A stretch of 64,000 nt of DNA from Streptomyces sp. NRRL S-31 (GTDB taxonomy: Bacteria; Actinomycetota; Actinomycetes; Streptomycetales; Streptomycetaceae), in the NCBI RefSeq assembly GCF_000718775.1, contig NZ_JOCB01000021.1, forward strand, positions 40,042-104,041. Direction: 5' to 3'. A model generated the notes under the pieces. The model made no database searches. It had not been told where the DNA came from and worked only from the letters and a program-made list of their open reading frames with translations. The first letter of the stretch is position 1. Each line of letters opens with the position of its first letter. The position numbers and the translations under genes are program-made. Below are positions 43,020-51,682 of this stretch, one piece after another.

Positions 43020-44207
43020 TTACCCGCAGGAGTGATCGGCGGCGGTGCGGCCGCTGAACGTGGGGGCGGGCGACGGGCCTTGCGGGTCGTCCGCGCCTGT
43101 GACTTCCCCGGGAACATCCTGTGAATTCTCCTCGGCCACCGCCACCGGCCGATCGGCGCGCAGCCGTGCGAACAATTCCTCGGCCTCGGGCTCCACGAGC
43201 TGGTCACGGTTGGCGTCGTAGACGTACGACTCCCGCGGGACCGTCAGGAACCGCACCCGCTCGGTGGGGGTGTCGCGCAGTCCGCGCGCCAACTGGTACA
43301 GACCGCGCAGGCTCGCCAGTTCCGGATCGGTGGTCAGCGCGGAGGTCGCCGCGTCCAGCAGCGGATACAGCTTCACCGGGTTCAGCAGGACGTCCTCGCT
43401 CCGCACCTTGGCGACGAGCGCGCCGAGGAACCGCTGCTGACGCTCCATCCGCCCGGTGTCGCTGCCGTTGCCGAGCGACTCGCGGGCGCGTACGAAGCCC
43501 AGCGCCTGCTCACCGTCGAGCGTGACCTTCCCGGCCGGCAGCCGCAGTCTCGCCGCCTTGTCGTCCACGGGTTCGCGCAGGCAGACCTGGACGCCGTCGA
43601 GGGCGTCCACCATCTCCTTGAACCCGCTGAAGTCCAGCACCATGTGGTGGTCGACGCGGATGCCCGTGAGTCTCTCGACGGTCCGGATCGTGCACGCCGA
43701 ACCGCCCACCTGGAACGCCTGGTTGAACATCGCGAACACCGGATCGCTGCGCCTGCCGTCCGGCTGCCGGCACGCGGGGATGTCCACCATCAGGTCCCGG
43801 GGCAGCGAGACGGCGGTGGCGCTGCCCCGGTCCGCGGCCAGGTGCAGCAGGATCGTGGTGTCCGACCGCTCGGTGCCGAGATCCTTGCCGTACGCGCCGT
43901 TGCCGTCCCCGGCCCGTGTGTCGGACCCGATCAGCAGGATGTTCTGCGCGCCCCGGACCAGTGAGGTGGGCCGCTCCCGCTCGTAGCGCGCCAGTTCGGC
44001 GGCGGCCGCCTCGTCGGCCGTGATGTTGCCGCTGAGCTTGGCGTAGACGGCCCAGCCGGCGCCGCCGGCCACGACGAGGAGCGCGGCCGTTCCCAGCGCC
44101 GAGTTCCGTAGCCGGCGCCGCCATCGGCGCCGTGCCAGCCCGTCCCCGGTGGCCGAGGCCCCCGGCCCGGGGTCGGGGCCGGGGGGCTTGCCTGCGGTGT
44201 CGCTCAC
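43020..44207 (-). CDS. LCP family protein, 395 aa
   Basis: A short head and membrane helix (ALGTAALLVVAGGAGWAVYA) precede the LCP domain: NILLIGSDTRAG, ERSDTTILLHLAADR, VSLPRDLMVDIP, MFNQAFQVGGSAC, DHHMVLDFSGF and LGFVRARESLGNG. There is no LytR_C domain. It keeps the RSD motif that three of its neighbours have lost. GTG at 44207 is the only start that fits, although its ribosome site is weak. It lies upstream of the 608-aa LCP gene in the same direction, 231 bases away. Confidence 0.92.
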   Translation of the reverse strand: MSDTAGKPPGPDPGPGASATGDGLARRRWRRRLRNSALGTAALLVVAGGAGWAVYAKLSGNITADEAAAAELARYERERPTSLVRGAQNILLIGSDTRAGDGNGAYGKDLGTERSDTTILLHLAADRGSATAVSLPRDLMVDIPACRQPDGRRSDPVFAMFNQAFQVGGSACTIRTVERLTGIRVDHHMVLDFSGFKEMVDALDGVQVCLREPVDDKAARLRLPAGKVTLDGEQALGFVRARESLGNGSDTGRMERQQRFLGALVAKVRSEDVLLNPVKLYPLLDAATSALTTDPELASLRGLYQLARGLRDTPTERVRFLTVPRESYVYDANRDQLVEPEAEELFARLRADRPVAVAEENSQDVPGEVTGADDPQGPSPAPTFSGRTAADHSCG

Positions 44208-44360
44208 GGTGAGGCCATCCCCTCATGGCGTACGCGCGTCGCGTGCTGCACTTACGACGATGGCGGGGGAGGGGCCGGGGCAGCGCCCTTTGCTGCTCCA
44301 CTCGGGTGAGGGCGGCCGGTCCGGGGCGCGGCGGACCGGGTCCCGGACCGGCCGCCGGCG

Positions 44361-45116
44361 TCACCGCCGTACGGCCGTCACCCGCTCGCTCTCGATGCGC
44401 TTGGCCAGGGCGTCCTCGTCCAGCCGGTCCAGGTTCCGGCACAGCACCACGGAGCCCCCCACGGCCAGCGGCGCGTACAGTCCCGCGCCGAGCCCTTCCC
44501 AGGTGTCGTACGGCACCGCGGACAGCAGGCGCGACCCGGGACCCGTCAGACCCAGCGAGGGCGCCTCGGCCGCGGCCCGTTCGACGACCTCCGCCCCGCT
44601 GAACTCCCGCCCGGCGACGATGAGCGCGGGTGCCTCGGGGTCCACCGGGGCGAACGGGGCGAACCGGTCGCCCTGGCCCGGCACCTCCACGGCGTAGTCG
44701 AGGAACCCGGCGGGGGTCTGCGGGAACCGTCCGCCGAGCGGTCGCAGCGCCAGCGCCACCCGCTCGCCGGGACACGCGCGGGCGGCGTCGAGCGAGTCGG
44801 GCCCGCTGACGACGACATCGGCCACCGCCGGGTCCCCGGCGACGTCCGCGACCGCGCCCACCGCGGAACAGGCCAGCAGCCACACCGCCGTCTGCCAGTG
44901 CGCGGGCAGCAGCAGCGCGACCCGGTCGCCGGGCCCGGCGGCGAGATCGCCCTGGAGGAGGTTGGCGGTCTTGGCCACCCAGTTGGCGAAGGTGGCCACG
45001 GAGAGCTCGACGCGTTCACCCGTGGCGTCGTCGTAGAAGGTCACCAGGGGGCGGCCGGGGTCCGCGGCGAGCGCGGAGGACAGCAGGTCGGCAGGGGTGC
45101 GATCGGTGGCGTTCAC
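44361..45116 (-). CDS. TIGR03089-family protein (truncated AMP-ligase-like), 251 aa
   Basis: It resembles the N-terminal lobe of acyl-CoA synthetases and AMP-dependent ligases (VTFYDDATGERVELSVATFANWVAKTANLLQ, GDRVALLLPAHWQTAVWLLAC). It lacks the catalytic AMP-binding core and the C-terminal domain. This is the known form of the TIGR03089 family, restricted to actinobacteria and of unknown role. The start is GTG at 45116, with TACGCT seven bases upstream and no ribosome site. It lies between LCP and manC genes, as in mycobacteria (Rv3267/Rv3268). Confidence 0.88.
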   Translation of the reverse strand: MNATDRTPADLLSSALAADPGRPLVTFYDDATGERVELSVATFANWVAKTANLLQGDLAAGPGDRVALLLPAHWQTAVWLLACSAVGAVADVAGDPAVADVVVSGPDSLDAARACPGERVALALRPLGGRFPQTPAGFLDYAVEVPGQGDRFAPFAPVDPEAPALIVAGREFSGAEVVERAAAEAPSLGLTGPGSRLLSAVPYDTWEGLGAGLYAPLAVGGSVVLCRNLDRLDEDALAKRIESERVTAVRR

Positions 45117-45123
45117 CCGGCAC

Positions 45124-45129
45124 AGCGTA
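45124..45129 (-). promoter_or_regulatory. -10 box for leaderless TIGR03089-type gene
   Basis: TACGCT on the minus strand ends seven bases before the GTG start codon at 45116. Confidence 0.45.
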
Positions 45130-45249
45130 CGCGCGGGCGGGTGCGCGCACGGGGGCCGGACGGGGGACCGGCCCGCGCGGACGGGGGAACCGTGCGCCGA
45201 TCTCGCGGGACACCGCGCGGCCACCGAAGGCGGCGTCGCCCGGTCTGCA

Positions 45250-45255
45250 TACACT
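45250..45255 (+). promoter_or_regulatory. Candidate -10 box for manC
   Basis: TACACT would place the transcription start near 45262, giving a leader of about 56 bases. The -35 is unclear. Confidence 0.35.
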
Positions 45256-45317
45256 GACCGGCCGAAACGAGTGACACGAGTAGTGCGGCCGGTCCCGGCA
45301 GGAAGCAGAGACGACAG

Positions 45318-46400
45318 GTGACAGAAGCGATCCTCCTGGTCGGCGGCAAAGGCACCCGGCTGCGACCGCTCACGGTGCACACGCCCAAACCGATGGTCCC
45401 GGCCGCCGGGGTGCCGTTCCTCACCCACCAGCTGGCGCGGGCGCGGGCGGCGGGCGTCGAGCACATCGTCCTCGCCACCAGCTATCTGGCCGAGGTCTTC
45501 GAGCCGTACTTCGGCGACGGCTCCGCGCTGGGCCTGCACCTGGAGTACGTGACCGAGGAGGAGCCGCTCGGCACGGGCGGCGCCCTCCGCAACGTCGCCG
45601 CCCGGCTGCACTCCGGTCCCGACGACCCGGTACTGGTCTTCAACGGCGACATCCTGACCGGCCTGGACATCGCGGCCCTGGTCGACACCCACGAGTCGAC
45701 GGGCGCGGACGTCTCGCTCCACCTGACGCGAGTGACCGACCCGCGCGCCTACGGCCTCGTGCCCACCGACGCGACGGGCCGGGTGCTGGCGTTCCTGGAG
45801 AAGCCGCAGACCCCGCAGGAGATCGTCACCGACCAGATCAACGCGGGGGCGTACGTCTTCCGCCGCTCGGTCATCGACACGATCCCGGCGGGCCGCACGG
45901 TCTCCGTCGAACGCGAGACCTTCCCCGGCCTGCTCGCGGCCGGCGCCCACCTCCAGGGCATGGTCGACTCCACCTACTGGCTGGACCTCGGCACCCCGGC
46001 CGCCTTCGTCCGCGGCTCGGCCGACCTGGTCCTCGGCCGCGCGCCCTCGCCCGCCGTGCCCGGGCGCTGCGGCGACCGCCTGGTGCTGCCCACGGCCGAG
46101 GTCGCCCCCGACGCCAAGCTGACCGGCGGCACGGTGGTCGGCGAGGGCGCGTTCGTGGCGGCGGGGGCACGCGTCTTCGGCTCGGCCATCCTTCCCGGCG
46201 CCGTGATCGAACCCGGCGCCGTCATCACCGACTCCCTCATCGGCGCCCGCGCCCGCGTCGGCGAACGCTCCGTCCTCACCGGCGCGGTGGTCGGCGACGG
46301 CGCGGTCGTGGGCGCGGACAACGAGCTGCGCGAGGGAGTACGGGTGTGGTGCGACGCCCGCATCCCGGCGGGGGCGGTGCGGTTCTCCCCGGACCAGTAG
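45318..46400 (+). CDS. manC: Mannose-1-phosphate guanylyltransferase, 360 aa
   Basis: It makes GDP-mannose from mannose-1-phosphate and GTP. The nucleotidyltransferase signature AILLVGGKGTRLRPLT, then TPKPMVPAAGVPF, VFNGDILTG and TYWLDLGTP, form the catalytic domain. Left-handed beta-helix repeats follow (GAVIEPGAVITDSLIGARARVG). By family alone it could be another sugar-phosphate nucleotidyltransferase. The nearby manA and manB and the conserved actinobacterial order favour ManC. It starts with GTG after a weak ribosome site. Confidence 0.88.
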   Translation: MTEAILLVGGKGTRLRPLTVHTPKPMVPAAGVPFLTHQLARARAAGVEHIVLATSYLAEVFEPYFGDGSALGLHLEYVTEEEPLGTGGALRNVAARLHSGPDDPVLVFNGDILTGLDIAALVDTHESTGADVSLHLTRVTDPRAYGLVPTDATGRVLAFLEKPQTPQEIVTDQINAGAYVFRRSVIDTIPAGRTVSVERETFPGLLAAGAHLQGMVDSTYWLDLGTPAAFVRGSADLVLGRAPSPAVPGRCGDRLVLPTAEVAPDAKLTGGTVVGEGAFVAAGARVFGSAILPGAVIEPGAVITDSLIGARARVGERSVLTGAVVGDGAVVGADNELREGVRVWCDARIPAGAVRFSPDQ

Positions 46401-46489
46401 CCCGGCGGCGTTCCGCCGGCGCCGGGCGGCATCCCGCGTGAGGGGTCCCGGCGGCGGGAGCCCCCCGGGGGCGTTACCGCCGGGGAGCC

Positions 46490-47512
46490 TCACAGCAGGC
46501 CGATGTCCACCCGGGGCATCTTCGGCTTGCGCCGGGCCGGTATCCGGCCGCTCAGCAGGATCAGCCGGGCGGCCCGGTGCCGCTGCCCGGCGTACGGCTC
46601 CAGCAGCCGCAGCATCCCGGCGTCGTCCGCGTCCCGGTCGTCCGCCAGCGCCCACCCGACGATCCCCGGCAGATGCAGGTCCCCGACGGTCACCTCGTCC
46701 GCCGCCCCGTGACTGCGCTGCACCACCTCCGCCGACGTCCACGGCCCCACCCCCGGCACGACCTCCAGCCGCGCCCGGGCCTGCACCGGCTCCATCCCCA
46801 CGGCCTGCTCCAGCCGCGCGGCGACCCGCACGGCCCGCAGGATCGTCGACGCGCGCTTGTCGTCCACACCGGCCCGGTGCCACTCCCAGGAGGGGATCAG
46901 CGCCCACGTCCGCGCCGCCGGCATCACGAACATCGGCCGGTCGCCCGTCCCCGCGGGCCCCGGCGCCGGCTCCCCGAACCCGCGCACGAGCAGCCGCCAC
47001 GCCCGGTACGCCTCGTCGGTCGTCACCTTCTGCTCCAGCACGGACGGGATCAGCGACTCCAGCACCAGCCCGGTCCGGGTGAGCCGGAGCCCCGGTCGCC
47101 GGTGCCACGCCTGGGCGACCACCCGGTGCCGCGGCACGAACGCCCCGGGGTCGTCGGCGCCGCCGAGCAGCTCCGGCAGCTGCTCCAGCAGCCACCCGGC
47201 GCCCGGCCCCCACGCCTCGCCGAGCACCTCACCGCCGTACGCGCGTACGCGCAGCGTGCCCGGCCCGGCGGGCGTACGGCAGGCCCGCCACACGGACCCG
47301 TCCGCGGTGGCCCGGAACGTCGGGTCGGCGGGCCCGCGCCGCAGCGGCCCGAGGGTCAGCCCGAGGTCCAGCGGCCCGTCCGGCGCCCACCGCCGGGTCC
47401 GCGCGGGCACCACCGCCTGCCGGGGTATCGCGGCGGCGGCCCCCGCGGGCACCGCCACCTGCCCGCCGCGCACGGTGCTGCGCGTGGGCCGCTGGGGGAA
47501 GCGTCCTGCCAC
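46490..47512 (-). CDS. HhH-GPD DNA glycosylase (AlkA-like), 340 aa
   Basis: It is likely to excise alkylated purines from DNA. The helix-hairpin-helix with GPD-type loop is LEVVPGVGPWTSAEVV followed by HGAADEVTVGDLHLPG with the catalytic Asp. An N-terminal domain of about 140 residues corresponds to the AlkA-like beta domain. SVLEQKVTTDEAYRAWRLLV is the helix before the hairpin. The start is GTG at 47512 with a weak ribosome site. It is a single gene that reads toward manC. Confidence 0.85.
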   Translation of the reverse strand: MAGRFPQRPTRSTVRGGQVAVPAGAAAAIPRQAVVPARTRRWAPDGPLDLGLTLGPLRRGPADPTFRATADGSVWRACRTPAGPGTLRVRAYGGEVLGEAWGPGAGWLLEQLPELLGGADDPGAFVPRHRVVAQAWHRRPGLRLTRTGLVLESLIPSVLEQKVTTDEAYRAWRLLVRGFGEPAPGPAGTGDRPMFVMPAARTWALIPSWEWHRAGVDDKRASTILRAVRVAARLEQAVGMEPVQARARLEVVPGVGPWTSAEVVQRSHGAADEVTVGDLHLPGIVGWALADDRDADDAGMLRLLEPYAGQRHRAARLILLSGRIPARRKPKMPRVDIGLL

Positions 47513-47613
47513 GAATGAGTCCCGGGGTAGTGCCTTGAGGTGCCGGTGCCAGTCCTACGAGACTAGGCGTTCGCGGGGAGCGGCGGGAGCCGGCCGTGCC
47601 GCCCGCCCCGGTC

Positions 47614-48942
47614 TCACCGCACCTCGACGAAGGCCCGTACGTCCCGTTCCGGCCGCTCGCCGGGCTCCCGCGCCGCGCGGCCGACCGCCACCGCGCCCAT
47701 CGGATCCCAGTGCGCCGGCAGCTCCAGCACCTCGCGGACCACGTCCCGGCAGAACATCGTCGACGACACCCACGCCGAGCCGAGTTGTTCCCCGGCCAGC
47801 GCCACCAGCAGGTTCTGCACGCCCGCGCCCATCGCGACCACGAACATCTCCCGCTCGGCACCGTCCCGCCGGGCGTCCCCGTAGGTGTGCGAGCCGTCCA
47901 TGACGAGGCAGGGCACGATCAGGTACGGCGCGTCGCGCAGCACGTCACCGCGCCGGATCCGCTTCGCGATGGACTCCTCGCTCCTGCCGTCCCGGCGCAG
48001 GTCCGCGATCCAGGCGTCGCGCATCGCGTCGAGCAGCCGTAGCCGCGACTCGGCCGACTCCAGCAGCACGAACCGCCAGGGCGTGGTGTGGTGCGGGGCG
48101 GGCGCGGTGACCGCGGCGGCCACCGCGCGGCGGACGGCACCGGGGTCCACGGCCTCATCGGTGAAGGACCGCACGGTACGGCGCCGGGTGACGGCCTCCC
48201 GCACCGCCTCCGACGTGCCGAGCCGGAACATGTCGTCCCGGGCGGAGCGCACCAGCGCCCGCGCGCCCGCGCCGGCGGCGGGATCCAGCAGGTGCGGCAG
48301 TCCGCGCACCACGGCCACCGGGCGGCCCGCCGCCTTGCCCTTGACCAGGTCACCGGCGGCGGCCAGCTCGTCCGCCGTGGCGACGACGGTCGCGCTGAGC
48401 GGATTGCCGTGGGCGTCCGTGCCCCCGCGCAGATCGTCCAGCACACGCAGCCCGGCGGCGCCGATCGCGACGTCCGTGAGCCCCGCGCGCCAGGGCCGCC
48501 CGAAGGTGTCGGTGACGAGGACGCCGACGTCGACACCGAGGGCGTCGCGCAGGCCCGCCCGGATGGCGCGCGCGGACGCGTCCGGGTCCTCGGGCAGCAG
48601 CAGGACGGTCCCGGCGGGGGTGTTGGAGGCGTCGACCCCGGCGGCGGCCATGACCAGGCCCTGCCGGTTCTCCACGATGCGCAGCGTGCCGCGCCGGGCC
48701 ACGACGCGGACGGTCTCCGCGTCGATCGCCGCCTCCCGGTCCGCCGCCCGCACGACGCGGCCCTCGGCCTTGGAGACGATCTTCGAGGTGACGACGACGA
48801 CATCCCCGTCGGCGAGGTCCGGCCCGGCCGCGGCGATCAGCTTGGCGAGGTCGTCGCCCGGCCGCACCTCGGGGATGCCGGACAGGGCCCATACCCGGTA
48901 CTCCGGCCGCTCGCCCGTCCCGGCGGACGCCGTCCCGCTCAC
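47614..48942 (-). CDS. fbiB: Coenzyme F420:L-glutamate ligase (two-domain FbiB), 442 aa
   Basis: It adds glutamates to F420-0. The CofE domain (about residues 15-240) contains [31 protein letters not shown] and [12 protein letters not shown]. The second half (about 250-442) is a nitroreductase-like FMN domain ([35 protein letters not shown]). The fusion is the actinobacterial FbiB form. In that form the C-terminal domain also handles dehydro-F420-0 reduction. The start overlaps the fbiA stop as GTGA. Confidence 0.94.
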   Translation of the reverse strand: MSGTASAGTGERPEYRVWALSGIPEVRPGDDLAKLIAAAGPDLADGDVVVVTSKIVSKAEGRVVRAADREAAIDAETVRVVARRGTLRIVENRQGLVMAAAGVDASNTPAGTVLLLPEDPDASARAIRAGLRDALGVDVGVLVTDTFGRPWRAGLTDVAIGAAGLRVLDDLRGGTDAHGNPLSATVVATADELAAAGDLVKGKAAGRPVAVVRGLPHLLDPAAGAGARALVRSARDDMFRLGTSEAVREAVTRRRTVRSFTDEAVDPGAVRRAVAAAVTAPAPHHTTPWRFVLLESAESRLRLLDAMRDAWIADLRRDGRSEESIAKRIRRGDVLRDAPYLIVPCLVMDGSHTYGDARRDGAEREMFVVAMGAGVQNLLVALAGEQLGSAWVSSTMFCRDVVREVLELPAHWDPMGAVAVGRAAREPGERPERDVRAFVEVR

Positions 48943-49898
48943 GCTCCCCGCACCTCCTCGGCCAGCGCCAGCGCCTCCCGCGCCATCCGCGCGGCCGCGT
49001 CGACGTCGGTCATCATCAGCGGCACGGCCCGGCAGCGGATGCCGTCCGCCTCGATCCGCTCGACCGCGCCCGCGTCCACGGTGTCGACCAGCCAGCCGTC
49101 CAGCAGACCGGAGCCGTAGTGCGCGGCGACCGCGGCGGCCGTGGACTCCACGCCGACCGCGGCGAGCACCTTGTCGGCCATCCCGCGCACGGGCGCGTCC
49201 CCGACGATCGGGGAGAGGCCGACCACGGGCACGCCCGCCTCCGCGATGGCCTCGCGGATGCCGGGCACGGCGAGGATCGTGCCGATGGACACCACCGGGT
49301 TGGACGGCGGGAAGAGGATGACGTCCGCCTGGGCGATGGCCTCCAGCACGCCCGGCGCCGGCTTGGCCTGCTCGGCACCGACCGGGACGATCGCCTGGGC
49401 CGGGACGGAGGCGCGCAGCCGCACCCAGTACTCCTGGAAGTGGATCGCCTTGCGCTCGCCTTCCAGCTCGACCGCCACGTGCGTCTCGACGCGGTCGTCC
49501 GACATCGGGATCAGCTTCACGCCCGGCTGCCAGCGGTCGCACAGCGCGTCGGTGACCGCGCTGAGCGGATAGCCCGCGCCGAGCATCTGCGTCCGCACGA
49601 TGTGCGTGGCGAAGTCCCGGTCCCCGAGCCCGAACCACTCCGGCCCGACCCCGTAGGCCGCCAGTTCCTCCTTGAGGTGGAAGCTCTCGTCGCTCCGCCC
49701 CCAGCCCTGCTCCTCGTTGATGCCGCCGCCCAGCGTGTACATCACCGTGTCGAGGTCCGGGCAGACCTTCAGCCCGAAGAGATGGATGTCGTCGCCGGTG
49801 TTGCCGATGACCGTGACGTCCGCGTCCGGCACGGCCCGCTTCAGACCACGCAGGAAACGGGCACCGCCGATGCCGCCTGCCAGAACCACAATGCGCAT
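48939..49898 (-). CDS. fbiA: 2-phospho-L-lactate/phosphoenolpyruvate transferase (CofD/FbiA), 319 aa
   Basis: It joins the GDP-activated three-carbon acid to Fo to form (dehydro)F420-0. The signature [19 protein letters not shown] opens the protein. [29 protein letters not shown] follows, then [19 protein letters not shown] and [16 protein letters not shown]. The ATG at 49898 has CAGACT seven bases upstream, suggesting leaderless transcription. It is the first gene of an fbiA-fbiB operon. Confidence 0.95.
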   Translation of the reverse strand: MRIVVLAGGIGGARFLRGLKRAVPDADVTVIGNTGDDIHLFGLKVCPDLDTVMYTLGGGINEEQGWGRSDESFHLKEELAAYGVGPEWFGLGDRDFATHIVRTQMLGAGYPLSAVTDALCDRWQPGVKLIPMSDDRVETHVAVELEGERKAIHFQEYWVRLRASVPAQAIVPVGAEQAKPAPGVLEAIAQADVILFPPSNPVVSIGTILAVPGIREAIAEAGVPVVGLSPIVGDAPVRGMADKVLAAVGVESTAAAVAAHYGSGLLDGWLVDTVDAGAVERIEADGIRCRAVPLMMTDVDAAARMAREALALAEEVRGA

Positions 49899-49932
49899 GG
49901 GAGCCAGTCTGGCAGGCGGATACGACAACGCG

Positions 49933-50511
49933 TCAGGCGGACACCTGGTGCGGTCCGGGGTGCGGCGCGCAGTGCGGGGACGTGAGGGCGCCTTCGGTGG
50001 TACCCGCTGCCGTTCCCCCGCCCGTCTCCCCGGCCGTCCCGGGCCCGGACCGGGGGAGCATCGGCATCTCGGTCAGGCCCGGGTGGTAGACGTGCAGGCT
50101 GACCGCGGGCTCCAGCGCGTCGTTGACGACCTCGTGGGCGTACCCCGGCCCGAACACCCGCTGGGCGCCCGCCGTCAGCGTGCGCGTGCCGCGCGCGGTG
50201 TGCTCGGTGAGGGTGCCCTCCAGGAGGCTGAGCACGCCGGAGGAGCGGCCGTGGTCGTGCCGTCCGCTGCCCTGCCCGGGCACCCAGGACAGCAGCCAGA
50301 CCTCGTAACCGGGGCCGGTGCGCAGCCGGTGGTACCAGCGGGTGGTGGCGTCGTACCGGACCAGGTGCGCCCACTGGTCCCGGTCGGCGGCGATCGAGCG
50401 GGCGAGCCCCACGAACTCGGCGACGGTGGCCGGGTGTTCGCGCGGCGGCTGGAGCAGGTGCGGGACTTCGAGGATGTCGCCGGCGATCTGGAGGTCGTTG
50501 TCGCTGTTCAT
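49933..50511 (-). CDS. Cysteine dioxygenase, 192 aa
   Basis: It oxidises cysteine to cysteine sulfinate with O2 and iron. It is a small cupin with His85 and His87 in SGRHDHGRSSG and His126 in GPGYAHEVVN as the three-His iron site, plus RWYHRLRTGPGYEVWLLSW. The C-terminal ~40 residues are Gly/Thr-rich and look disordered. The start at 50511 has only a weak ribosome site. Upstream on the same strand lies a 31-codon frame with a Cys-rich end and a GC hairpin, suggesting control by cysteine level. Confidence 0.9.
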   Translation of the reverse strand: MNSDNDLQIAGDILEVPHLLQPPREHPATVAEFVGLARSIAADRDQWAHLVRYDATTRWYHRLRTGPGYEVWLLSWVPGQGSGRHDHGRSSGVLSLLEGTLTEHTARGTRTLTAGAQRVFGPGYAHEVVNDALEPAVSLHVYHPGLTEMPMLPRSGPGTAGETGGGTAAGTTEGALTSPHCAPHPGPHQVSA

Positions 50512-50687
50512 CGGGTGCGGTGGTCCTCGGCGGAAGAGTGGGGGGCCGGAGCCGGGAGGCGGTACTGGGGTGACGCGTACGGTCCGCCCGGGTCACGGGC
50601 GGGCGAGGATGCCCTGGATGAGGGATCGGGGAACGCGGAACGCGACCGAGCCGGGATGGACTCGGGGACAGCCGGAGCGGGCTTGGC
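50512..50687 (-). promoter_or_regulatory. Transcribed leader of cysteine dioxygenase
   Basis: This 176-base segment lies between the Cys-rich leader frame and the cysteine dioxygenase start. It contains the hairpin at 50582-50604. No other conserved element is recognised by eye. Confidence 0.5.
50582..50604 (-). terminator. Candidate attenuator hairpin before cysteine dioxygenase
   Basis: GTCCGCCCG pairs with CGGGCGGGC across a five-base loop (seven perfect GC pairs, one G-T and one closing pair). It lies about 84 bases past the leader-frame stop and 70 bases before the enzyme start. Confidence 0.5.
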
Positions 50688-50783
50688 TCAACAGCTGTGA
50701 CAGCGGCAACAGCTACAGCGCGCGCGGGCGGCACCGAGGGACCCGGCGGTGCGGGTCGAGGTGAGTGCCAAGTTCGCGAGCAT
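50688..50783 (-). CDS. Cys-rich leader peptide, 31 aa (putative cysteine attenuator)
   Basis: The frame starts with ATG at 50783 and reads MLANLALTSTRTAGSLGAAR, then ends ARCSCCRCHSC before TGA at 50688. Five of the last nine codons encode cysteine. A TTGACA promoter places the transcription start on the ATG itself, so the peptide would be translated without a leader. In mycobacteria, leaderless short frames with cysteine runs upstream of sulfur genes act as cysteine-responsive attenuators. Here the downstream gene is cysteine dioxygenase, a cysteine-consuming enzyme. Coding is inferred from layout; the frame is too short for codon statistics. Confidence 0.7.
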   Translation of the reverse strand: MLANLALTSTRTAGSLGAARARCSCCRCHSC

Positions 50784-50790
50784 GCCCACT

Positions 50791-50819
50791 AGGACATCGG
50801 TTCACACCCGCACTGTCAA
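50791..50819 (-). promoter_or_regulatory. Promoter of the Cys-rich leader and cysteine dioxygenase
   Basis: A perfect TTGACA (50814-50819) is followed after 17 bases by TGTCCT (50791-50796). The -10 ends seven bases before the leader ATG, predicting transcription from the start codon. Confidence 0.6.
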
Positions 50820-51100
50820 CTCGGGGCCCGCCATGTGGGACATGTTTCACCTCATCCGGTCGATCTGGCAGATGAAAGGTTTGTTCTCGCGGGTCTCGGG
50901 ACACATGGGGCACATCCGAGCGCTAGAGCCCCGCGGAACGCGATCGAACACGGAGGCGTCTTCACTCGTACAGAGACGCTGTACGGGGTCCGATCGCCCC
51001 CGTGGGTCCGGCTGCGTGTCAAGGTTTATGGCGATTTGAACACTTTCCGCTTGGCCTTGGTTCCGCAGAGTGAATAACGGGCCCAATAGCAGATCTCGGC
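50820..51100. other. Upstream region between cysteine dioxygenase leader and whiB
   Basis: This AT-richer stretch between divergent promoters holds no convincing gene. A frame from ATG 50833 (about 68 codons) has poor third-position bias. The region probably contains further whiB control sites. Confidence 0.35.
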
Positions 51101-51130
51101 TTGACTCGCCCGGAGCAGCACACTTGTAAT
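51101..51130 (+). promoter_or_regulatory. Candidate whiB promoter
   Basis: TTGACT (51101-51106), 18 bases, TGTAAT (51125-51130), giving a leader of about 66 bases. A GTGTC (reverse of GACAC, the core recognised by WhiA) lies at 51138-51142, just downstream. Confidence 0.5.
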
Positions 51131-51202
51131 TTCACTCGTGTCGTTCAGCCGAGAACGGTGACGGCCACGCACGGGGACGCGAAAGACTGACGAGGGGCGC
51201 AC

Positions 51203-51466
51203 ATGACCGAGCTGGTGCAGCAACTGCTGGTCGACGACGCGGACGAGGAACTCGGCTGGCAGGAGCGCGCGCTCTGCGCCCAGACCGACCCGGAGTCCTT
51301 TTTCCCCGAGAAGGGCGGCTCCACCAGAGAGGCGAAGAAGGTCTGCCTCGCCTGCGAGGTCCGCTCCGAGTGCCTGGAATACGCCCTCGCCAACGACGAG
51401 CGCTTCGGCATCTGGGGCGGTCTGTCGGAGCGTGAGCGCCGCCGCCTCAAGAAGGCCGCCGTCTGA
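51203..51466 (+). CDS. whiB: Sporulation regulator WhiB, 87 aa
   Basis: It is the founding Wbl protein, carrying a [4Fe-4S] cluster and acting with WhiA to start sporulation septation. The four cluster cysteines are Cys25, Cys48, Cys51 and Cys57 (CLACEVRSEC). The G(V/I)WGG turn is GIWGGLSERERRRLKK, with a basic C-terminal tail. The length and sequence match S. coelicolor WhiB from memory. It is monocistronic and separated by about 420 bases from the cysteine dioxygenase leader frame. Confidence 0.97.
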   Translation: MTELVQQLLVDDADEELGWQERALCAQTDPESFFPEKGGSTREAKKVCLACEVRSECLEYALANDERFGIWGGLSERERRRLKKAAV

Positions 51467-51682
51467 GGCGGTCGCCCACGCGCGCGGTACTCACGGACAC
51501 CCGCGCGCGTATGCGTGGGAACGTCACCAACGGTGCGTAACCGGTGGGTTGTCCACAGGCGGCGGGCTCTCGCCCTGGGCAGCCGATAGTGTGGTCGCTC
51601 GTCCGAGGCGCCCCGCTGTCCCCCGACGCACGGGGAGACAGAGGCGTCCACCGCAGTCCATCGAACCGGGGCCCGTACCTCG

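Noticed and set aside
50833..51039. A small plus-strand gene (about 68 codons, MWDMFHLIRSIW...) upstream of whiB
   Set aside because: There is no ribosome site or -10 at a suitable distance, third-position GC is low for this genome, and it lies in an AT-richer regulatory gap.
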